In this document: positions 9,047 to 17,301 of the stretch, one piece after another
Position numbering within the stretch: the stretch's first letter is position 1
Layout: each line of letters starts with the position of its first letter
DNA from: Candidatus Amarolinea dominans
Lineage (GTDB): Bacteria > Chloroflexota > Anaerolineae > SSC4 > Amarolineaceae
Assembly: GCA_016719785.1 (NCBI GenBank)
Contig: JADJYJ010000019.1
Span: 1 to 64,000, forward strand
Direction: 5' to 3'
DNA: 64,000 nucleotides
Position numbers and translations under genes: made by a program
Notes under the pieces: model-generated
Told to the model about the DNA's origin: nothing
The model's database searches: none
Seen by the model: only the letters and a program-made list of their open reading frames with translations

Positions 9047-11976
9047 TTCACAGAACGGCATTGCCTACGGACGACGTTCGCCCTGCACCCCCGGGCAAAC
9101 GTCGTTCGTTTTGGCGCCTGGCGAGCGAACAACTCTCACCGGCCGGTCGTGCTTTCATCCTCAGTGGTTTACTCTTGCTTGGCCTGGCCCTGCGCGTCCA
9201 GCGGCTCGATTTTCAGCCACTCTGGTGGGACGAAGGCTACAGCGTCTGGTTTGCCACCCACACGTTGGGCGACATGCTCGCCCTGACCGCACAGGACATC
9301 CACCCACCGCTCTATTACGCCCTCCTGCACGCCTGGATCGCCCTGCTCGGCCCGGCGCCGCACACGCTGCGCCTCTTTTCGGTCTACGTCAGTCTGCCGG
9401 CCATTGCCCTGATCCCCGTGGCCGCCCGGCGCCTGTTGCCCCGCCCGCGTTCGGCCACCGCGACCCCTGCCCTGGTCGCCGCGGTGCTGGTGGCGCTCAA
9501 CCCGTTTCATCTCTACTACAGCCAGGAAATCCGCATGTACGGCCTGGTCAGCAGCCTGGCCCTGCTCTACTTGATCCTGGCCGCGCCCTGGCTTGGCCCA
9601 ACCGCGCCGCGGCCGCGCACCCCCCGCGCATGTGTGGCCCTGACTCTGGCGACGGCCGCGCTGGCCTACACTCAGTATTACGCCATCCTGCTGCCCCTGG
9701 GCGCTTTCCTGGTCGTCCTTTTCAACCGGATCAAGCGCCGCGGGCAGAGCAGCGCGACGCCTGACCCCAGCCTGCGCAGCTTCATCGGTGCGCACCTGGC
9801 CGCCGCGTTGCTCTATCTCCCCTGGGTAATCTACGCCGCCCCCAAACTCACCACCTACGTCGCCTACAAAGTGACCCAGGACGCCGATACCCCGCTTTCA
9901 CTGGCCGATTACGTTGCCCGTCATCTGACCGCATTCCTCATCGGCCATGCCGCGCCCGCCGGGCTGGATACACTCGCCCTGCTCGCCCTGCTCATCCTGC
10001 TCGCCCTGCTCATCCTGGCCGGGCTGAGCGCGCAACGTTCCCACGACAGCCCTCCGGGCCTCTCGCTGCTGGCCGTGGCACTGGCTTGCGGATTCCTGCT
10101 CAACCTGCGCTTCCCCTTCGCCCCCTTGCGCGGTGAACGTCTGCTCAGCGCGCTTGCGCCCGCCTTCTGGCTGTGGCTGGCTGCGGTCATCGCCCCAACA
10201 ACCAACCCATCGCCGCCTGGCCGCAGCGCCCGCCTGCTCCGCACCGCGCTCAACCTCAGCCTGGTGTTAGTCACTGTGCTGGCGTTGATTCGCTTCTTCA
10301 CCATCCCGCGCTACGCCAACGACGACTATCGCCCCCTGATCGCGGAAATGGCCGCGCGTGGCAGCGCCGCCGACATGGCCTTCTGTGTCTATCCCTGGCA
10401 AGTTGGCTATCTACGCAGCTATCTGCCCCACGGGCCGCAGGCGCTTCTCAGCCCTTCCGCAGCCTGGGACGATTCAATCAGCATTTCGCTACACGAGAGG
10501 CTCCGGCAGGGGCAACAGGTCTGGTTTCCCGCGCACCTCAGCCTGGGCGGCATCCTGGAAACGCAAATCGAGGCCAGCCTGATGCAGCAGGGTTTCCCGG
10601 TGCTGAATCGCTGGATCAGCCCAAGTACGCGCCTCACACTGTTCGTGCCGCCCGCAAGCGCAGGGCAAACCGCGCCCGGCGCACGCTTCGGCGCCTGGCT
10701 CACCCTGACCACCGCGCAGGTGAGCAGCCAGCCCGTGGCGGCCGGCGCCGGCGCGCTCCCCATCAGCCTGACTTGGCGCCTGTCCGAACATCCGCCCGCA
10801 GGCGGCGCCTGGCAGGTGCGCCTACGTTTGAGCGATCGCCAGGGTGTCACCTGGGCGCAGCGCGACAGCGCGCCGGCCAACGGTCAACGGGCCTTCGACC
10901 AATGGGAACTCGACCGACCGGCCGCAGATCGCCACGCGCTGTGGATTCCCGCGGGCACGCCGCCGGGCCGCTATGACCTGCGCGTCCAGGTGTACCAACA
11001 GCAAGAGGGTCAGGCCGACCGCCCGCTCGACATCCTGAATGCGCAAGGCCAGGCGCAGGGCGTTGAATGGCTGCTGGCCCAAGTGGAGGTTGCACGGCCA
11101 CAGCCGCCTCTCGACCCGGCGCGCCTGACGATCGCGCAGCCACGCAACCGGCGATTGGGATCGGCACTGCGCTGGCTGGGCTTCGATCTGGCGGCCGGCC
11201 CCTGGCGACCGGGCGACGACCTGCCGGTCAGCCTGGCCTGGCAGGTGACCCAGGCGCCCGCGTATGACTGGCGGGCTTTTGTGCAAGTGCTGGACGCCCG
11301 CGGCGCCGTGGCGGCTGCCTGGGAAGGCCCCCCACTGCCTGATCTGCCAAGCCAGCAATGGCAAGCCGGCGACCTGCTGCGCACGCCGCTCATGGTGCGC
11401 CTGCCGGTCGCGCTGGCCGACGGTCGCTACCGACTGATCGCCGGCCTGTTCGACCCGGTCAGTGGTCTGCGTCTGATCCCGACCGGTCAACGTGACGACT
11501 ACTTGACTGTAGCCACGGTGGAGATCAAGAACCGGCCCCATCAGATGCAGGCGCCGGCGCCGGCGATCGTGCAGGTGGCGCAGTTTGGCAAGCAGGCGCG
11601 CCTGCTGGGCTATGACCTGACGCCGACCGCGGCGCGGCGCGGTGATTCCGTCATCCTGACGCTATATTGGCAAGCCGGCGAGCCATGGGCGCGGCGTGCC
11701 AGTGTGTTCGTACACCTGTTGGCCGCGGACGGGCAGACGGTCACGCAGGCGGACAGCGAGCCGGGCGCAGGAAGTTTGCCGACGACCGGCTGGCTCAGCG
11801 GCGAGTATCTGACCGATCGTCATGTGCTGCGCTTGCCGGACTCGCTGCCGTCAGGCGCCTATGATGTGGAAATTGGCTTTTACTTCGATGACCACACGCG
11901 CCTGCCGCTGATGGGGCCTGATGGACTGGCGAGGGCTGAGCGGCTTGTGCTGAACACAACACTCGTGATAAAATGA
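9031..11976 (+). CDS. Membrane glycosyltransferase (GT39/ArnT-like) with C-terminal beta-sandwich repeats
   Basis: A 981-residue protein. The N-terminal half (to about 480) has many transmembrane helices and the GT-C fold signature: WWDEGYSVWF with the catalytic-type Asp-Glu in the first loop, then DIHPPLYYALLHAW and the YYSQEIRMYGL motif. Such enzymes move sugars from polyprenyl-phosphate donors to proteins or glycans outside the cell. The C-terminal half contains three beta-sandwich-like repeats, each with an LTWR/LAWQ/LYWQ strand and a GRYDL/GRYRL/GAYDV strand. A second protein with the same architecture lies at 17302-19860. It follows the SH3b lipoproteins with a 16-bp overlap and may glycosylate surface proteins such as their Thr-rich linkers; that last point is inference. 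Confidence 0.85.
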   Translation: MVETLIHRTALPTDDVRPAPPGKRRSFWRLASEQLSPAGRAFILSGLLLLGLALRVQRLDFQPLWWDEGYSVWFATHTLGDMLALTAQDIHPPLYYALLHAWIALLGPAPHTLRLFSVYVSLPAIALIPVAARRLLPRPRSATATPALVAAVLVALNPFHLYYSQEIRMYGLVSSLALLYLILAAPWLGPTAPRPRTPRACVALTLATAALAYTQYYAILLPLGAFLVVLFNRIKRRGQSSATPDPSLRSFIGAHLAAALLYLPWVIYAAPKLTTYVAYKVTQDADTPLSLADYVARHLTAFLIGHAAPAGLDTLALLALLILLALLILAGLSAQRSHDSPPGLSLLAVALACGFLLNLRFPFAPLRGERLLSALAPAFWLWLAAVIAPTTNPSPPGRSARLLRTALNLSLVLVTVLALIRFFTIPRYANDDYRPLIAEMAARGSAADMAFCVYPWQVGYLRSYLPHGPQALLSPSAAWDDSISISLHERLRQGQQVWFPAHLSLGGILETQIEASLMQQGFPVLNRWISPSTRLTLFVPPASAGQTAPGARFGAWLTLTTAQVSSQPVAAGAGALPISLTWRLSEHPPAGGAWQVRLRLSDRQGVTWAQRDSAPANGQRAFDQWELDRPAADRHALWIPAGTPPGRYDLRVQVYQQQEGQADRPLDILNAQGQAQGVEWLLAQVEVARPQPPLDPARLTIAQPRNRRLGSALRWLGFDLAAGPWRPGDDLPVSLAWQVTQAPAYDWRAFVQVLDARGAVAAAWEGPPLPDLPSQQWQAGDLLRTPLMVRLPVALADGRYRLIAGLFDPVSGLRLIPTGQRDDYLTVATVEIKNRPHQMQAPAPAIVQVAQFGKQARLLGYDLTPTAARRGDSVILTLYWQAGEPWARRASVFVHLLAADGQTVTQADSEPGAGSLPTTGWLSGEYLTDRHVLRLPDSLPSGAYDVEIGFYFDDHTRLPLMGPDGLARAERLVLNTTLVIK
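11945..11974 (+). promoter_or_regulatory. Possible promoter of the small charged protein
   Basis: TTGTGC (11945-11950), an 18-bp spacer and TAAAAT (11969-11974) overlap the end of the glycosyltransferase gene, about 85 bp before the next start. Confidence 0.4.
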
Positions 11977-12060
11977 CAGCAAGCGCGTGCAACTTCGTGC
12001 GGCGCCGTGCGTAATGGTCATCGCGGCGCACTAGCGTGTATGAAACAAAGGAGTACGAAA

Positions 12061-12573
12061 ATGACAGAGGAAAGCAAGACAACGGACAAGACCACGAGCG
12101 GCGGTGTGCCACCCAAGGGTGACCTTTTTGCCGAATTGAATCAGATGGGACAAAAGCTGGGCGCGGCCATGCAGACCGCCTGGGAAAGCCCGAAGCGCAA
12201 AGAACTGAGCGACGAAGTCCACGACGGGCTGATCGAGTTCGGTAAGCAGGTTGACGCAGCCGTCAAGACGGCCCGCGACAGCAAGCTGGGTGAAGAAGTA
12301 CGCGAGACGGCCGAGAAGGTGGTGGATGAAGTCCGCCAGAGCAAGGTGCTCGACGAGATCCGCGACGGGATGCTGGTGGGTCTCAAGCAGATCAACGCAC
12401 AGTTGGACAGGCTGATGGGGCGCATGACGTCGAAGCCGACCGACGCCCCGGCGGCCCGGGCCACGGAAACCGCAGCGGCTGAGACAGTCGAGGTGGTGGA
12501 GGCGCCGGCCACATGGCTGCAAGATGCCCTGGATGCCGAGGCGGCAGCCGGCGGCGCGCCGAAGAGCGATTGA
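12061..12573 (+). CDS. Small charged helical protein of unknown function
   Basis: A 170-residue protein; the ATG is preceded by AAAGGAG at good spacing. It is highly charged, predicted helical in the middle (about 25-125) and Ala/Glu/Thr-rich at the end, with no signal peptide or membrane segment. Repeated patterns such as KRKELSDEVHDGLIEFGKQVD and KLGEEVRETAEKVVDEVRQ recall apolipoprotein-like or YtxH-like amphipathic helices. It has its own probable promoter and terminator. I do not recognise the family well enough to assign a role. Confidence 0.75.
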   Translation: MTEESKTTDKTTSGGVPPKGDLFAELNQMGQKLGAAMQTAWESPKRKELSDEVHDGLIEFGKQVDAAVKTARDSKLGEEVRETAEKVVDEVRQSKVLDEIRDGMLVGLKQINAQLDRLMGRMTSKPTDAPAARATETAAAETVEVVEAPATWLQDALDAEAAAGGAPKSD

Positions 12574-12600
12574 CCACCTGAGCAATCACCCATGTACAAG

Positions 12601-12632
12601 GAAAGCGGAACATCGAAGGATGCTCCGCTTTC
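12601..12632 (+). terminator. Hairpin after the small charged protein
   Basis: GAAAGCGGA pairs with TCCGCTTTC, extended by CATC/GATG around a GAAG loop, 27 bp after the stop codon. The stem is strong but the T tract is weak. Confidence 0.55.
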
Positions 12633-12734
12633 GCGTTCAAGTCAATTTGCCAAATCTCCCGCAGTTCCTGTAGGTCCGGTCTCCTGGCCGGACGACGTTG
12701 GACGAGGGAAGCAAGCTCTGCCGCGGAGGCCGCT

Positions 12735-12843
12735 GTCACGCCGGAGACGTGACCTACGGCTTGGGCCTGTCACGCGACAGACGGCGTTGTCACGCCGGAG
12801 ACGTGACCTCGCGCAGACGGCGTTGTCACGCCGGAGACGTGAC
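12735..12843. repeat. Three copies of a 19-bp interrupted palindrome
   Basis: GTCACGCCGGAGACGTGAC occurs at 12735-12753, 12789-12807 and 12825-12843, identical each time. GTCACG and CGTGAC form the arms. Copies 2 and 3 share longer flanks (GACGGCGTT before, ACCT after) with a 36-bp period, and a partial unit sits at about 12769-12788. Confidence 0.85.
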
Positions 12844-13029
12844 CTACGGCTGCGCCCCAGCGGTCGTTGCGCCCAACCGGCAGTTGAACAAACTGTCATC
12901 AGTCTGGCGCTGCGTGTTCCTCGATTTTCATCTTCTTCTCAACCAGACGTGAGATAATTTGCCAAATGGCCCGCAGGTGTTAGACTTGCGAGCATTCGAT
13001 ACCCATTCGTACGTACCGAAAGGATTTCC

Positions 13030-15219
13030 ATGACTCTGCGTTTTCCACGCCTGCTTCTGATCCTCACTATCCTGCTGATCGTTGTGCTGACCGGCGGCGC
13101 GTTGGCTCAATCCACATCGCCATCCCTGCGCCCGGCCGCGTTACCCCTGGCGCACACTGAGGCTCCACGAACACTAGACATCCTGGGGCAGATCGGCGGC
13201 CCCAGCTATGCGGTGGACGTCGTCGGCGCCTATGCCTATGTCGGCATCGGCCCGCGCCTGGTCATTCTCAACCTCAGCAACCCGGCCAACCCCACGATCG
13301 CGGGCCAGAGTGCAGTTCTACCGGACATCGTGCGCGCTGTGCAGGTGGTCAACGGCCTGGCTTATGTGGCGGACGATTACAATGGCGGCCTGCAGATCAT
13401 CTCCGTCAGCAACCCAACCGCGCCGGTGATTGTCGGCTCTTACAACACGCCAGGCGCGGCCTATGGCGTGGCCGTGGTTGGGACGACGGTCTACGTGGCC
13501 GACGGCAGCGTGGCCAAGGCGCTGCGCATCATCGAGGTGAGCAATCCGGCGCAGCCCATCCTGCGCAGCAGTATCAGCCTGATCGGCGATCCACGCCAGG
13601 TTGCGGTGGCCGGTGATCTGGCCTATGTCGCGGCCGGTTACAGCGGCGGCCTGCAAATCATTGACGTTTCCAACCCACTGTCACCGACGCTGCGCAGCGT
13701 GCTCGATACGCCTGGCGCCGCGTCCAGGGTGCGCCTGGCCGGCGGCCTGGCCTACGTGGCCGACGGTGAACGCGGCCTGCAGATCGTCAACGTGGGCAAC
13801 CCGGCCGCGCCAGTCATCCTCGGCAGTTACGACACCTACGGCGCGGCCACGGCGGTCAGTGTGGTGGGAACGCTGGCCTACATCGCTACCGGCCTGCCCA
13901 ACGGCGGCGTGGAAATCGCCAATGTGGCGAACCCGGCCGCGGCGACGCGTCTCGGCGTCTATTATGGCAACAGCGCAGCCAATGATATGGCTCTGCTTGG
14001 CTCGATAGCCTACCTGGCGAACCAGGACGGCGGCCTGACCAGCGTCAACGTGGTCAGCGCCGCCAATCCAGCGGCCCTGGGCACGCTGCGTGCGCCCGGC
14101 GCGGCGGCGCGTGTGGCGGTATCCGGCAATCGTGCCTACATCGCCGCCAACAACGGCGGGCTGCATATCGTTGACATCAGCAACCCGGCCGCGCCCGCGC
14201 GCCTGGGCGGCCTGGACACGGTTGGCACTGCGCTCGGTGTGGCGGTCAGCGGCAGCTTGGTGTACGTGGCCGATGGCTACGCGGGCCTGCAGATCATCAA
14301 CGCGGGCAATCCGGCCAACCCGCTGCTGCTCGGCACATATGATTCGATCGGTTACGCCAGCAGTGTGCAGGTGGTGGGCAACCTGGCCTATCTTGCTGAT
14401 GGCTATAACGACGGCTTACTCATCATTGATGTCAGCAACCCGGCCAGCCCCGTGCGCCGTGGCAGCTACAATACCCCGGGCTACGCGGTGGACGTGGCCA
14501 TCGCCGGCAGTCTGGCCTTCGTGGCTGAGGGCAGCACGGGCGTCTTGCAGATCATTGATGTCAGCAACCCGATCCTGCCCGCGCTGCGCAGTCAACTGGC
14601 CGGCTTTTTCAACGCCTACGCGGTGGCCGTGGAGGGCAGCATGGCGTATGTGGCGGAGGGAGGCAACCTGCGCATCGTAGATGTGAGTAACCCGGACAGC
14701 CCAGCCTTGCGGGGTTCATACAACACGCCCGGGTGGGCTGTCGGCGTCGCGGTGAGCAACAACCTGGCCTACGTTGCGGACGGCCGCGGGGGCGGCGTCC
14801 AGGTCATCAACGTCAGCGCGCCCAGCGCGCCGCAGTTCTACGATGGTCTCGCCATCCAGGCCGGTTATGCCACTGGCGTGGCCGTGGTGGGCGACCTGGT
14901 TTACCTGGCGGACCAGGAGGGCGGCCTGTATGTGCTGCGGCGCACGGATCCGCCGACCCCGACGCCGACGAACACGCCGACGATTACGCCGACCGCTACC
15001 CGCACGCCCACGCGCACCGTCACACCGACGCGGACGGTCACACCGACGCGGACGGTAACGCCGACTGCCACGGCCACCAGTTCACCCACGCCGAGCGCGA
15101 CCCCTTCGCCGACCGCAACGGTGACGCCCACCGATTCGCCAACCGCAACGGTGACGCCCACCAGTACGCCATCTGTGCGGCTGCGCTATTTCCCCTATCT
15201 ACCGTGGCGTGGGCGTTAG
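13030..15219 (+). CDS. Secreted LVIVD-repeat beta-propeller protein with Thr-Pro tail
   Basis: A 729-residue exported protein. The signal peptide ends near GGALAQ. Residues about 45-640 are tandem units of roughly 40-45 residues built on the pattern (L/V)AYVADG..GLQIIDVSNPA.P..LGSY.TPG.A..VAV, the LVIVD motif that folds as a beta-propeller. About 13 units can be traced. The tail is a TPT/TRT-rich stretch encoded by short DNA repeats, ending in a hydrophobic/aromatic cap with a short basic end (LRYFPYLPWRGR). Similar Thr-Pro tails with short YLP-type ends are frequent in Chloroflexota secreted proteins, possibly a surface-retention signal; that is inference. No catalytic residues seen; binding or adhesion likely. 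AAAGGA precedes the ATG. Confidence 0.88.
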   Translation: MTLRFPRLLLILTILLIVVLTGGALAQSTSPSLRPAALPLAHTEAPRTLDILGQIGGPSYAVDVVGAYAYVGIGPRLVILNLSNPANPTIAGQSAVLPDIVRAVQVVNGLAYVADDYNGGLQIISVSNPTAPVIVGSYNTPGAAYGVAVVGTTVYVADGSVAKALRIIEVSNPAQPILRSSISLIGDPRQVAVAGDLAYVAAGYSGGLQIIDVSNPLSPTLRSVLDTPGAASRVRLAGGLAYVADGERGLQIVNVGNPAAPVILGSYDTYGAATAVSVVGTLAYIATGLPNGGVEIANVANPAAATRLGVYYGNSAANDMALLGSIAYLANQDGGLTSVNVVSAANPAALGTLRAPGAAARVAVSGNRAYIAANNGGLHIVDISNPAAPARLGGLDTVGTALGVAVSGSLVYVADGYAGLQIINAGNPANPLLLGTYDSIGYASSVQVVGNLAYLADGYNDGLLIIDVSNPASPVRRGSYNTPGYAVDVAIAGSLAFVAEGSTGVLQIIDVSNPILPALRSQLAGFFNAYAVAVEGSMAYVAEGGNLRIVDVSNPDSPALRGSYNTPGWAVGVAVSNNLAYVADGRGGGVQVINVSAPSAPQFYDGLAIQAGYATGVAVVGDLVYLADQEGGLYVLRRTDPPTPTPTNTPTITPTATRTPTRTVTPTRTVTPTRTVTPTATATSSPTPSATPSPTATVTPTDSPTATVTPTSTPSVRLRYFPYLPWRGR

Positions 15220-15361
15220 TCGCCAGCCTGGCCGGCACGCGCGCAACCGCATGCGCCGCTGACGTTCAACGCGGTGACCCACATGCCTGAAATGGCGTCA
15301 AAAGTAAATGAAACGTCGCACGTTCCCCCGCCAAATTATGTGATGAAGGAGAATCAATCGT

Positions 15362-15781
15362 ATGGCAGTTCGTAGTGCACAAGCAACCTGGAATGGAACA
15401 TTGAAGGAAGGCAACGGCACGATGAAGGTGGGCAGCGGCTTTTTCGAAGGGCCGTTCACCTTTGCTTCACGCTTCGAGGAAGGTAAGGGCACCAATCCCG
15501 AGGAATTGATCGGCGCGGCTCATGCGGGCTGCTATTCGATGTTCCTGTCGGCCCTGCTGACCAACGCGGGCTTCAAGCCGAACCGCATCAACACCACGGC
15601 CACAGTGTACCTGGGCGCCGGTCCGACAATCACGAAGATCGAATTGAACACCGAGGCCGATGTCCCCGGCCTGGACGAGGCCACCTTTGCGGAAAAAGCC
15701 GCCGCGGCCAAGCAGGGTTGCCCGGTGTCGAAGGCCCTGGCCAGCGTAGAGATCGAACTGACCGCCCGCTTGCTGGCGTAA
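15362..15781 (+). CDS. OsmC-family peroxiredoxin
   Basis: A 139-residue cytoplasmic thiol peroxidase that reduces organic hydroperoxides. The two redox cysteines are present in their usual settings, AHAGCYSM (about residue 58) and KQGCPVSKAL (about 120), as is the N-terminal ATWNGTLKEGNGTMKV segment. Length is normal for the OsmC/YhfA group. AAGGAG precedes the ATG. It converges on a YceI gene controlled by a nearby MarR regulator, a common peroxide-stress grouping. Confidence 0.92.
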   Translation: MAVRSAQATWNGTLKEGNGTMKVGSGFFEGPFTFASRFEEGKGTNPEELIGAAHAGCYSMFLSALLTNAGFKPNRINTTATVYLGAGPTITKIELNTEADVPGLDEATFAEKAAAAKQGCPVSKALASVEIELTARLLA

Positions 15782-15901
15782 CCCGACCCGTTTGCAGCGG
15801 GTCGGACCCCTGACCAGGACGAGCCGGGGCTTACACAGAGACACCACGGCGCCAAGATGCTCACTCAGTCCTTTGCGGCTTTGTGTGAGAATTCATCGAA
15901 A

Positions 15902-15946
15902 GAGCCGGGTCGGCAGGAGTTTTTCCTGCTGGCCCGGCTCATTTTT
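15902..15946. terminator. Bidirectional terminator between OsmC and YceI genes
   Basis: GAGCCGGG and GCAGGA pair with TCCTGC and CCCGGCTC around a TTTTT-type loop (15902-15940), followed by ATTTTTC. The position between two convergent genes suits termination in both directions. A second hairpin (CCGACCCG/CGGGTCGG, 15783-15805) follows the OsmC stop. Confidence 0.75.
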
Positions 15947-15976
15947 CAGACAAATTATGACTGCATCCGGCGGCGG

Positions 15977-16501
15977 CTACGCCTGCTTGATGATCTCGGC
16001 TTCGATGTTGATGTTGACGTTGTCGCTGACGAGCCAACCGCCTGTCTCCAGCGCCACGTTCCAGGTCAGGCCCCACTCCTTGCGGCTGATCTTGGTGGTG
16101 GCCGTGAAGCCGGCGCTGGTAGCGCCCCAGGGACTTTTGGCGATGCCGTTGAAGTCCACATCCAGGGTGACCGGCCGCGTCAGGTCACGGATAGTCAGGT
16201 CGCCGGTGATGCGGCCGCGATCCGCGCTCAGCACTTCCATCTTGGCGCCCTTGAAGGTCAGCTTCGGAAAACCCGCCACATCCAGGAAATCGGGCGACTT
16301 GAGGTGACCGTCGCGCTGCGCATCACGGGTGTTGATGCTGGAAGCATCAATCTGCACGTCCAGGGCGGAATTCATCGGGTTCTTTTCATCGAACTCGACG
16401 ACGCCGGTCACGTTTTCGAACGAACCATGCACGTTCGAGATCATCATGTGCCGCGCGGAGAAAACGACGCGCGTGTGTGAAGGGTCAATTGTCCAGGCCA
16501 T
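15977..16501 (-). CDS. YceI-family lipocalin-like protein
   Basis: A 174-residue YceI-domain protein. The fold binds polyisoprenoids in characterised members and is often induced by stress. Recognisable pieces are WTIDPSHTRVVFSARHMMISNVHGSF, the DVQIDASSINTRDAQRDGHLKSPDFLD core and SRKEWGLTWN near the end. The start at 16501 follows AAGGAGC at proper spacing, whereas the earlier in-frame ATG at 16552 lies inside a palindromic operator. No signal peptide is seen, so it is probably cytoplasmic. Lies downstream of the MarR gene on the same strand. Confidence 0.92.
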   Translation of the reverse strand: MAWTIDPSHTRVVFSARHMMISNVHGSFENVTGVVEFDEKNPMNSALDVQIDASSINTRDAQRDGHLKSPDFLDVAGFPKLTFKGAKMEVLSADRGRITGDLTIRDLTRPVTLDVDFNGIAKSPWGATSAGFTATTKISRKEWGLTWNVALETGGWLVSDNVNINIEAEIIKQA

Positions 16502-16532
16502 AGTTCCAAGCTCCTTGTTGTCAGCTATGTTA

Positions 16533-16574
16533 TTTAACATTGATTTACTCATGATTGAGTAATTTAATGTTAAA
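16533..16574. promoter_or_regulatory. 42-bp palindromic operator upstream of the YceI gene
   Basis: TTTAACAT at 16533-16540 is mirrored by ATGTTAAA at 16567-16574, with an inner inverted pair ACTCA/TGAGT around the centre. The half-site AATTTAATGTTAAA resembles AATTTGATGTTGAAA at 17141-17155, next to the MarR promoter. A probable MarR-type binding site. Confidence 0.6.
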
Positions 16575-16622
16575 CGATTTTGGCAACAAAAGGCGTGATT
16601 TTGATTACATTATGGGAATAAT

Positions 16623-17123
16623 CTACGACATCGCCCCATCTTCGACGCGGGAGGGCGTCTGCTCACGCGTCGAAGCGGCAGCGGGGCGGCCGAGTTTGCG
16701 GCAGAGCGCGCCCAGGGTGCGTTGTTCGTCTGGGGTCAGGCTGCTCATTTCCTCGCAGATGGCCGCGGCGTGGAGTGGGAAAATGCGGCCAATGACTTCT
16801 TCGCCGGCCGGAGTGAGCGAAACGATGACCATGCGGCGGTCGTTGGCGTCACGCTCGCGGCGCACCAGGTCATTCTTCTCCAGGTTGTCAATCACCATCG
16901 TGATATTGCCGCTGCTCTTCAAGATCTTGCTGCCGATCGTGTTCTGGCACATCGGGCCGAGATGATGCAGCGCTTCCATGACCGCAAACTGGGTCGGCGT
17001 CAGCTCCGCGTGCGTGCCACGTGCATGTATCCGCGTCATGAAGGAGTCTGACGCGCGCTGCAGCTTGATGAACGTGTCGAGGGCCAATACCTGTCCCGGA
17101 TCGCCTTCGAAATGCGTTGGCAT
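16623..17123 (-). CDS. MarR-family transcriptional regulator
   Basis: A 166-residue winged-helix regulator. The helix-turn-helix (NTIGSKILKSSGNITMVIDNLEKNDLV, about residues 62-88) and the wing (RRERDANDRRMVIVSLTPAGEEVI) match the MarR pattern. Members bind palindromes as dimers and release DNA on binding phenolic ligands or on oxidation. Cys residues are present (about positions 60, 126 and 144), so a redox response is possible but not shown. GAGGTG precedes the ATG. Its own promoter carries an operator-like palindrome, suggesting autoregulation together with YceI. Confidence 0.93.
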   Translation of the reverse strand: MPTHFEGDPGQVLALDTFIKLQRASDSFMTRIHARGTHAELTPTQFAVMEALHHLGPMCQNTIGSKILKSSGNITMVIDNLEKNDLVRRERDANDRRMVIVSLTPAGEEVIGRIFPLHAAAICEEMSSLTPDEQRTLGALCRKLGRPAAASTREQTPSRVEDGAMS

Positions 17124-17134
17124 ACCATTTCACC

Positions 17135-17182
17135 TCAAATAATTTGATGTTGAAATAGTAGCACAAAAAATTGGCTTGTCAA
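17135..17182 (-). promoter_or_regulatory. MarR gene promoter with operator palindrome
   Basis: On the minus strand TTGACA (17182-17177), a 16-bp spacer and TACTAT (17160-17155) form a good promoter. Immediately downstream, TCAAAT-A-ATTTGA (17135-17147) is a perfect palindrome placed to block initiation or early elongation. Confidence 0.65.
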
Positions 17183-17301
17183 GTGGCATTCTGGTGGATG
17201 AGTTCAAGTTGACGCACTGTCTCCCGAAAAGCATCCAGGATGTATTCCCACTCGAACCACGCATCGCCATCGCCCAGCTCGCCGTTGTTGAAACGGCGGT
17301 C
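17179..17301 (-). pseudogene. Orphan C-terminal coding fragment
   Basis: Directly after the glycosyltransferase stop, the same minus-strand frame reads RRFNNGELGDGDAWFEWEYI and continues to a stop at 17179. The composition looks like real protein, but there is no start codon. It resembles the tail of a small antitoxin-type protein. Probably the remnant of a lost gene. Confidence 0.35.

Larger units (their letters stand above)
12574..13029. other. 456-bp non-coding interval rich in repeats
   Basis: No credible gene. It holds the hairpin at 12601, three palindromic repeat copies (12735-12843) and a 21-bp near-direct repeat (12644-12664 and 12956-12976) that brackets them. AAAGGA shortly before 13030 serves as the ribosome site of the next gene. 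Confidence 0.7.

Noticed and set aside
12735..12843. Possible CRISPR array
   Set aside because: Repeats are 19 bp, only three, spacing is uneven and no cas genes are present.
16502..16552. Earlier start for the YceI protein
   Set aside because: It lies within a palindromic operator and lacks a ribosome site, whereas AAGGAGC fits the start at 16501.
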